Below, piece by piece: positions 51,301-61,361 of a DNA stretch of 64,000 bases. This DNA comes from Glandiceps talaboti. Taxonomy: Eukaryota; Hemichordata; Enteropneusta; Spengelidae. The stretch covers positions 2,157,501 through 2,221,500 of the forward strand of contig NC_135550.1 in assembly GCF_964340395.1 (NCBI RefSeq). Reading direction: 5' to 3'. The position numbers were made by a program, and so were the translations under genes. The notes below the pieces were generated by a model. It searched no databases and was not told where the DNA came from. It was given only the letters and a program-made list of their open reading frames with translations. The stretch's first letter is position 1; every line of letters starts with the position of its first letter.

Positions 51301-54300
51301 CATATTCACATCACTTTAGGGACCTTCATTGTAAAGACCAAATGGGGTCATATTATATCATATATAAAGATTCAAAGTACGAATTGGTAAGTTTAAATGT
51401 TGGGGATAAGTCTTCGATGTTTGTCACACATATGCCCATACAAAGAGACATTGGATTTTGAGTAGTCAAATATGATGGGAGATCTGTTCAGCTGATAATG
51501 CCAATGATGAAATTGTAACACAAATCATTCTTGTCATTGTCAGGTTTTGAAATGGATAGGTACAAAGAGCGGCCATTGTAGTAGCACTTCCTACATATTG
51601 GCAGATAGAATGACAGAAGTAATGAAAATAAAACATCGATTAGATACTTTCATCATGGCATATGGAGAGAAGAAATTCAGGTATTAAAAGCTGGATACAT
51701 ACATTTGTACATTTATGATTTCTTAGACAATACATACTTCTGAAAGTTGCTGCACTGTAGTATATGTTGGAAAATACTTTGGTAAAACACCACAGTGCAT
51801 TGTAGTATATGTTGGAAAATACTTTGGTAAAACACCACAGTGCATTGTAGTATATGTTGGAAAATACTTTGGTAAAACTCCGCAGTGCACTGCAGTATAT
51901 GTTGGAAAATACTTTGGTAAAACTCCGCAGTGCATTGTAGTATATGTTGGAAAATACTTTGGTAAAATGGTGCAATGTAGTATATGTTGGAAAATTCTTT
52001 GGTAAAACACCGCAGTGCATTGTAGTATATGTTGGAAAATACTTTAGTAAAAATCCGCAGTGCATTGTAGTATATGTTGGAAAATTCTTTGGTAAAATGG
52101 TGCAATGTAGTATATGTTGGAAAATACTTTGGTAAAACACCGCAGTGCATTGTAGTATATGTTGGAAAATACTTTGGTAAAATGGTGCAATGTAGTATAT
52201 GTTGGAAAATACTTTGGTAAAACACCGCAGTGCATTGTAGTATATGTTGGAAAATACTTTGGTAAAATGGTGCAATGTTGTATATGTTGGAAAATAAATC
52301 ACTTGGCCTTCTGCAGCTGTTAGATGTAGAATCATGTACACAAATATAGATGTACATGTGGATTGCTCATAATCATATGCCCCTCATGAAGATATTGTAT
52401 ATAGGTACTATATATCCTTATTTCCATCCCCTCATCCACATTTGAAGTGACGGGTGTTGCTGTTGAATTCTTTCCACTTGGCATTTGATGCCCTCCTGTG
52501 GTCATATGACAAGACTACGTCATTGAATCATGTAAAATAACAGGTGCTGAAATATATCAGGCAAATTATTTATTCTCTGAGTTGAGAACAACAATAAGAT
52601 GTGAATCCAGAGCAAGGAAACATTGTTTTTGGTTGTAGCAAGTAAATTGTTTTATTTTAGTTAAAATGATATTGTTATGATTTGATAGGTTGGATGTACT
52701 GTTAATGATTTGATTTGATAGGTTGGATGTACTGTTAATGATTTGATTTGATAGGTTGGATGTACTGTTAATGATTTGATTTGATAGGTTGGATGTACTG
52801 TTAATTATTTGATTTGATAGGTTGGATGTACTGTTAATTATTTGATTTGATTTGATAGGTTGGATGTACTGTTAATTATTTGATTTGATAGGTTGGATGT
52901 ACTGTTAATTATTTGATTTGATAGGTTGGATGTACTGTTAATTATTTGTATGTATTACTTTACAGTAGCTCCAGATGGAATCAATTTGTTGATACAGACT
53001 TACTTTCTGAGTGCATCCGTTTATTGACTGAAGGCAGTATATGTACTGCCGCTACCATATGGCAAAGACATCAGGTTAGTTCATACATGGTGAACAAGAC
53101 AGCTTAAAAGCCCAATTTGGATTAGGATTGAGATTTACATATGTCACCTACCATGCCATCCTAAATAATGCATACCATGGCACATCACCTACCATGCCAT
53201 CCTAAATAATGCATACCATGGCACATCACCTACCATGCCATCCTAAACAATGCATACCATGGCACATCACCTACCATGCCATCCTAAATAATGCATACCA
53301 TGGCACATCACCTACCATGCCATCCTAAACAATGCATACCATGGCACATCACCTACCATGCCATCCTAAATAATACATACCATGGCACATCACCTACCAT
53401 GCCATCCTAAATAATGCATACCATGGCACTTCACCTACCATGCCATCCTAAATAATGCATACCATGGCACTTCACCTACCATGCCATCCTAAATAATGCA
53501 TACCATGGCACTTCACCTACCATGCCATCCTAAATAATGCATACCATGGCACTTCACCTACCATGCCATCCTAAATAATGCATACCATGGCACTTCACCT
53601 ACCATGCCATCCTAAATAATGCATACCATGGCACTTCACCTACCATGCCATCCTAAATAATGCATACCATGGCACATCACCTACCATGCCATCCTAAATA
53701 ATGCATACCATGGCACATCACCTACCATGCCATCCTAAATAATGCATACTATGGCACTTCACCTACCATGCCATCCTAAATAATGCATACCATGGCACTT
53801 CACCTACCATGCCATCCTAAATAATGCATACCATGGCACATCACCTACCATGCCATCCTAAATAATGCATACCATGGCACATCACCTACCATGCCATCCT
53901 AAATAATGCATACCATGGCACTTCACCTACCATGCCATCCTAAATAATGCATACCATGGCACTTCACCTACCATGCCATCCTAAATAATGCATACCATGG
54001 CACATCACCTACCATGCCATCCTAAATAATGCATACCATGGCACATCACCTACCATGCCATCCTAAATAATGCATACTATGGCACATCACCTACCATGCC
54101 ATCCTAAATAATGCATACCATGGCACATCACCTACCATGCCATCCTAAATAATGCATACCATGGCACTTCACCTACCATGCCATCCTAAATAATGCATAC
54201 CATGGCACATCACCTACCATGACATCCTAAATAATGCATACCATGGCACATCACCTACCATGCCATCCTAAATAATGCATACCATGGCACATCACCTACC

Positions 54301-57082
54301 ATGCCATCCTAAATAATGCATACCATGGCACTTCACCTACCATGCCATCCTAAACAATGCATACCGTGGCACATCACCTACCATGCCATCCTAAATAATG
54401 CATACCATGGCACTTCACCTACCATGCCATCCTAAATAATGCATACCATGGCACATCACCTACCATGCCATCCTAAATAATGCATACCATGGCACTTCAC
54501 CTACCATGCCATCCTAAATAATGCATACGATGGCACTTCACCTACCATGCCATCCTAAATAATGCATACCATGGCACATCACCTACCATGCCATCCTAAA
54601 TAATGCATACCATGGCACTTCACCTACCATGCCATCCTAAATAATGCATACCATGGCACATCACCTACCATGCCATCCTAAATAATGCATACCATGGCAC
54701 TTCACCTACCATGCCATCCTAAATAATGCATACCATGGCACATCACCTACCATGCCATCCTAAATAATGCATACCATGGCACTTCACCTACCATGCCATC
54801 CTAAATAATGCATACCATGGCACTTCACCTACCTGTTATTAATGTAGTGAGCATAATTCGGCATTGCATTAAAAAATCATTTCATATTTTTTTCTTTTAA
54901 TCAGAGTGAATTTGAAGAACACCTTTCATCACAGGCTTTAGAGACTGTACTGTCTAGTATCCCTGAAGATACAAAGTCTGCAAATATTATTCCATGGTTT
55001 AGAGATGATCTCATTCCATTTATGGTTAGACGTCTACCAGAGAGACAGGTTGGTTATGTATCATTCCATTTATGATTTAGAGTTCTACCAGTGGCACAGG
55101 TTGGTTATTTATAGATTGCAGTTTAGAATAGGATAGTTATTGGATATTTACATAAAAAGAATTGAATTATTGAACACTGATAAAGTGATGTTCAGATCAC
55201 TACAACAGCTATAAATAGATAATATTCCTGATATTTTTCTTTGTTGAGCTGAACTAAAATAAATGACCTAAGGGGGCTTTGTCACAATGAGTTGCTAGAC
55301 AAGTAAATATGATATAGTAGCTATAACAGAGTCATGGACACATAATGGTATCAGTAATGCTGAATTGACCATTCCAGGTTATAGTACATTATTTACTAAG
55401 ACAAGATAGAGAAGAGACACAACGTGGAAGAGGTGGTGGTATTTTGATTATGTGAAGGATGGCATAGATACAAGCGAGCTACACATTTCTGAGGAGCATC
55501 CATTCGCAAACTCTGTCTGGTGCACCACAAGACTAACTTCGACCTCAACTCCTCTAGTATTTGGTACAATCTACAGATCATTGAACAGTAACCAGGACAA
55601 TAATGAATGTTGATGAAAATGTCTTCAAGTCATACTGTTATCGTTGGAGATTTTAATTTCTCGGATATTGACTGGAACCAACTAAGCAGTGGCCAAAATG
55701 GTGATACAAGCTTTCCTAGACTGTATACAAGACTGCTGCTTTACACAACATGTGGATTTTCCTACTAGGGCTCACAACTGTTTGGACTTGATTTTCTCAT
55801 CTGAACTAGGGATGATTTAAGGGGGGAGGTGTCAAATTCAAAAAAGTCGATAGATTTTTCTTATACTTTGCATACGTAAACATTGATATCTGAATATGTA
55901 AAAAATGCCCAAAAAATACTATGTCACCACCTTTGTTTTCAAGATAATTACCGTTTCTTGTATCTACACAAATGTTTTTGAGTCAAAATAGTAGATTTAC
56001 AACTATTAACTACATCACAATTTTTGATAGTTAAAGATTATCCCCGGAGCACTTAATGAACTTACATTTTTTGTGTGCAATGTATAGTATGTCTAGACAT
56101 ATTTTTTTGTAATTTCTTTTCATTACTTCATAAAATATTATGTTCTTTTATCCCCAACTGCTTTATTATTTTTTAAGAAAAACTCAAGAAAACAGCAAAA
56201 AAGATAAAAGTCCGTGATAGATTTTTTTTATATGCTGTAGGTGTACAATGTATTATTCCAGCTATTTATCAATGACAAAAAAATAGGGGGTCACCACGTC
56301 CGGTTAAATTCTAAAATTGAAATTGTAACCCCATACCCCATCTAAATTTTGACATTTTTGACAGAAATATCTTATGAAATTTTGTTGAATTTTGAAAAAA
56401 ATTAAAATGAGCTTGTTTATCTTTGCTCATATGTATAATGTACCAATGCCCCTTCATAATTATACAACAAAAATCATTGTGTGTATGCTAACTTGAAAAT
56501 GCCAGTAAAAAATGTGACCCCCCACCCCATTAAAATTTCAACATTTTGAACAAAAATCATGTGAAATTGTGCAGTATTGGAACTCACAGGCACCAAGGGA
56601 TATTTCTATTAGTTCATATGTATGTGAAATCAACTGAACTATTCATATATGGAGTTTATTTATGTCTCCAAATGTCAAAGTGCTCATAATATTCACAAAT
56701 GTGACCCCCCACCCCATCAAAATTTCAACATTTTGAACAAAAATCACGTGAAATTGTGCAGTATTGGAACTCACAGGCACCAAGGGATATTTCTATCAGT
56801 TCATATGTATACTAAATGAACTGAACTAATCATATATGGAGTTTATTTATGTCTCCAAATGTCAAAGTGCTCATATTATTCACAAATGTGACCCCCCACC
56901 CCTTCAAAATTTCTACATTTTGGCTAAAAATCACATGAAATTGTACAAAATTGGAACACACAGGTTCAAGGGATATATCTATCAGTACATATGTACACTA
57001 AATCAACTGAACTATTCATGTGCAGAGTTTATTTATTTCCCCAAAAGCCAAAGTGGTCATAACATTCAAAATTATAACCCCC

Positions 57083-57123
<41 letters not shown>

Positions 57124-60100
57124 AGCCGATCCAAATTTCAACATTTTTGGACAAAATTCACATAAAAATGCAAAATATTGGGACACATAGGCACCAAGGG
57201 ATGTTTGTCAGTACATAATTATGTATGATAAATCAACACATTAGGGGCTAGGTCAATAGTTCATTGTAGGATAAACAGCTAAAAACTTTTAGTTACCCCC
57301 CCCCCCCCCCCAACTTAATTGGCCAAAATTGAAAATGTCCATCCAATCAAATCAATAAGTAGTAATGCTATGAATACAAAGCCATTATGTAGTTAGGAAA
57401 AACAGTTCTTTTGTTGATACTTTATTTTAGTGCTGTTCTACAGTGTCCATTTCTCAATTTGGAGAAATTTTTTAAAAGAAATAATTGCATGTTTAGGGAT
57501 ACAAACAGACCCATTAAAAGAAAAATCATTTCTGTAGGATGAGAGCTAGCTAGACAGCTAAAAAAAAACACCCCAAAAGTAAAAGAATTTAGATTTCCAT
57601 CCTACATTGAAATAGATAATGATCTCCCACCTTATATCTCCATTGTTGAAACAGTTAAATGTTGATTTCCTATAATGAAATTGCTAGTGTTTATTGCGGA
57701 GTGTGGTCACTATGAAAAATAGGAAATAACTCATCAAATTGAACTATAAATAATACTATCATTAGCTGCTGATCCACTCAACTCGGCATCCAGTATATGT
57801 ACCTCTAGCTCTGCATATGTGGCACTGCATTGTGAGGAACCAAAAGCTACAATGTATGCTACTAGATGTATTTATTGATTTTGGGTACAAAAATACATGT
57901 AGAACCCCTCATTGAAACTTGCCATCTGAAACTTCTTTTATGGGGAGACAATGTAAATAGTTTTTATAGTACAACTTGTATAATTTGTTGCAATTTGAAC
58001 TGTATGCTTTACTATAAAAACTCGACTCACGCAAGTCAGTGTGACTACCCGTATAGTTGGCGAGACATAAAAAATAAATCTATTTTTGGTTGAATACATC
58101 TGAAAAACAAACTATATTCATTAAAAATCATTGGCAGGACGTTATTATACTGATACAGGGATGTATAATGTCTGGGGGTTCTATTGGGAATGAATACATG
58201 TGTCGGAAACTCTTAGTCCTACTTGCAGACGGTGTACGCTTGGAAGGGACGACCTCTGCCGTATGCAAGCAGGACTACTAGACCCCTAGCGAAACCAAAC
58301 AAGTGCACACCATCGTGGGAGAGCATAATACCGACAACAGAATAAGTTTTGGAAGCCTTTTACAAAAGAGTACTGTTATCAATTTGTTATAGGGTGTTTT
58401 TAAGGCCGGTAAATGATTGCAATTTTACTGGAGTTCAGGGACTGAAGTTTCTCGATCACCGACGCTACGCTCCGTGACCACTGATTACTAAGAAAGTAGC
58501 GGCGGAAAGCATATAAAATGCTAAATGATGTTTCAACTAATAAAATGGCAAATTTGCTTTGCAAAACATCTTCAGTGTGCGAGGGAAGTTTTTGAAAAAC
58601 TGCGTAGTCCGATGATTTTATGTTTTGCTTCTATGGTACCTGAGAGTTGATTGTTTACGTACATTTGAATAATGTTTTCTTGCAATTTTTCGCCATTGTT
58701 GTGTGTCTACGTACGTGTAGTGTGGAAAATTATCAAATGCGAAGATATTTTTATAGTGATCAATATGTCACCTTCTCACGTCAAAAAGCCCACACTGGCA
58801 AAACCTGTCACCGGTATTAAAATTATATTCATGACAGTATAACTTACTCTGTAGAGATGAAAGGTGTGAATGGTGTGTGGGCCACGTTTCCAGACCGGCA
58901 ATATAGCATAGGGAGTGTGGTTGATGATACATTTCATCAAGTCTAAAATTTATAAAACAGCTCCTCTTTAAGTCATGCATGGTAGTAAAGCTAATTTTCT
59001 TCGCAAGGACTTCTGAAACTCAATTATACGAGATTACCTTCCGTTCACCCCCTAAATCTCCATGAGTACGTACAGTGCTTGAAAAACATTTAACACTTCA
59101 CTTCACTTCCGGGTTTATTTAGCATTCGAATGTTGACAAGAGCGCGAGTTTCAGTCTGCGCCAAAAGTTGCGTCGTTGACGTAATTCGAATTTGACACCA
59201 CCTACCTTAAGGATGTACACAGTTTGGTCATCTAGGTATCAGCGACCATGTAATGATTGAATTTGAAGTTCAAGTTTAGTCAGTTATTAGTCACAAAGAT
59301 GCATTCATTCTAGATATTCGTAATGCTGACTGTGAGAGACATGAGCTTGGATTAATTGACTGGAATAAACACCTCGCTGATACTGCTGATCCCCTTGATG
59401 ACTGCTGGGACTTCTTTAGGAACTCAGTAGTTGATCATACTAGGAATTGCATTCCCATGAGGAAAAGACCAAGAAGTAACAGACCAAGTGGTTAACAAGA
59501 GAAACCCTTCATGTCATACATAAGAAGCACAAGCTTTGGAAGAAGTTCTGCATCTCCCAGGACGAGAGAGATTATGTAATTTATAAACAACACAGGAATT
59601 TAACTATTAGAACAGTCAAGGAGGCAAAGCAGAACTTTGAAATATTGTTAGTGGCAAATATGAAGAACAAACGTAGATTATTTCACTTGTATATCAGATC
59701 TAAGCAAAAGACAAAGGAATCAGTTGGGCCTCTGATCAACGATAACGGAGAATCGATTTCTTCAAGTACAGACATGGCTAACTTCTTAATAATAACTTCT
59801 CATCAGTTTTCACAAAGGTTTTCATCGGACCAAGACGCAAACAATAACCCAGCAATGGAAAACATAATTTTTATAATAAAGTACAGTTGAGTCCAAGATT
59901 AAGAAACTGAATGTAAACAAAGCTCCAGGACTTGATCAGGTCTCAACTCATGTACTTGTTGAATGTATACATGAACTGGCATACCCTTTGACATTATTAT
60001 TCAAGAAATCAGTACCTTTGGAATGGAGAATGGCTAATTTCTGTCCCATTTTCTAGAAAAGGAAGAAGTCATCACCTGGAAATTATAGACCTGTCAGTCT

Positions 60101-61305
60101 GACATCTGTTAGTCTTGCCTAAGGGATAACGTTGTCAAACATCTAGGTGATCATCAACTAATTTTACCATCTCAGCACGGGTTTACATCAGGGAAATCCT
60201 GTGTGATAAACCTGCTTGAATTCCTCAATGAAGTAACAACATGTACTGATGAAGGTCTCCCCGTTGATGTCTAACCACACTTGAAACACACGGGATACGA
60301 GGGGACATGCTGCATGTTTATAAAATCATCAACAACATTGACAACTGCTCTCTTTCATTGGAGAGATGCATATATACACCCACAAGAGGACATGTCGCTA
60401 AATTACATCAGAAATTTGCCAGATTGGATACTAGGAAGAACTGTTTTCCTGTTTGAGTGATCCAAGAATGGAACTCTTTATCGGCCTATGTTGTATTATC
60501 CAAGGACATAAATGACTTCAAAAATAACATTGATCAGCACTTCCGTACCAGACTCCGATGGGATGTTATTATCCTAGGATATCCAATCCCTAACCGAACC
60601 GAACCGAACCGAACCGAACAATTATTTTCCAGCTGAATGAAGACAAATATTGGGGAATAATATAATTATACCTCCTCAAGCATATTTTATGAACAATTTA
60701 GAAAAAATAATGGCGATTTGACTCATATTTTGAGCACAGCAAAACCAGTGATATACACCAGGGTTGTTGTGATGTAGAATAACCAGGGTATATAATCTAT
60801 ATTTTCCGTTCAAAGACAATAACTTGACTTCAGTATGGTGTAATTTATTATATTTTCCTTGTGTACATGCTATGTACTAACTTCAGCTTCTTCATTGACA
60901 TATTTGTCTCATTTCCAGAATCTACTAGCATTATGGTTAGAGAAGAAAGCTAGGAATATGGAACTTGTGGAAAAGGTAAAATTGATTCCAGATGTAATGT
61001 TATATTTTCTCAACAACATTGTATTTAAGTGTATGAAATTAATAAACAATGCATGTGTGTATAATTACTATCAGATGTGAAATACAAATAATATTCATAT
61101 CATAATTTAGCAATTTTTTTTTTATGTCTGTGAAGACTGATTGGCCACAGAATGCACTGGAACTTGCGGAACTGATGTTTACACCCGCTAGATCAGTGAC
61201 ATGTCCAAGGACTATGAAACAGTGTATGCTAGGTACAGCTGACAGTATGGCTAGTGTAAGTATTGGAAATGTATTATGTATAGTTGGTGTATATTTAACA
61301 ATGTA

Positions 61306-61361
<56 letters not shown>

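Larger units (their letters stand above)
55270..60620 (+). mobile_element. Decayed non-LTR retrotransposon (EN-RT), interrupted by a DNA transposon
   Basis: Plus-strand LINE in intron 16. Endonuclease pieces are [14 protein letters not shown] (~55,305), RGGGILI (~55,430), [15 protein letters not shown] (~55,640) and, beyond the inserted transposon, [14 protein letters not shown] (~59,235). Reverse-transcriptase pieces are [13 protein letters not shown] (~59,910), NYRPVSLTS (~60,080) and [10 protein letters not shown] (~60,175). A deletion at about 60,275 removes the catalytic YxDD block. The C-terminal region follows ([13 protein letters not shown]) and the copy ends in an (ACCGA)n tail at 60,592-60,620. 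Several frameshifts and stops make it non-functional. The domain order suggests the CR1/Jockey group. Confidence 0.85.

Noticed and set aside
48651-51343. Phage or vector contamination because of T7-promoter-like motif
   Set aside because: Only the 3' half of the promoter matches, and it is part of a diverged native 38-bp repeat inside an intron.
51640-52357. Minus-strand frames of 214-233 codons with FPTYTT repeats
   Set aside because: Frames kept open by array H, whose two unit lengths merely switch frame; they also overlap KNTC1 exon 14 on the other strand.
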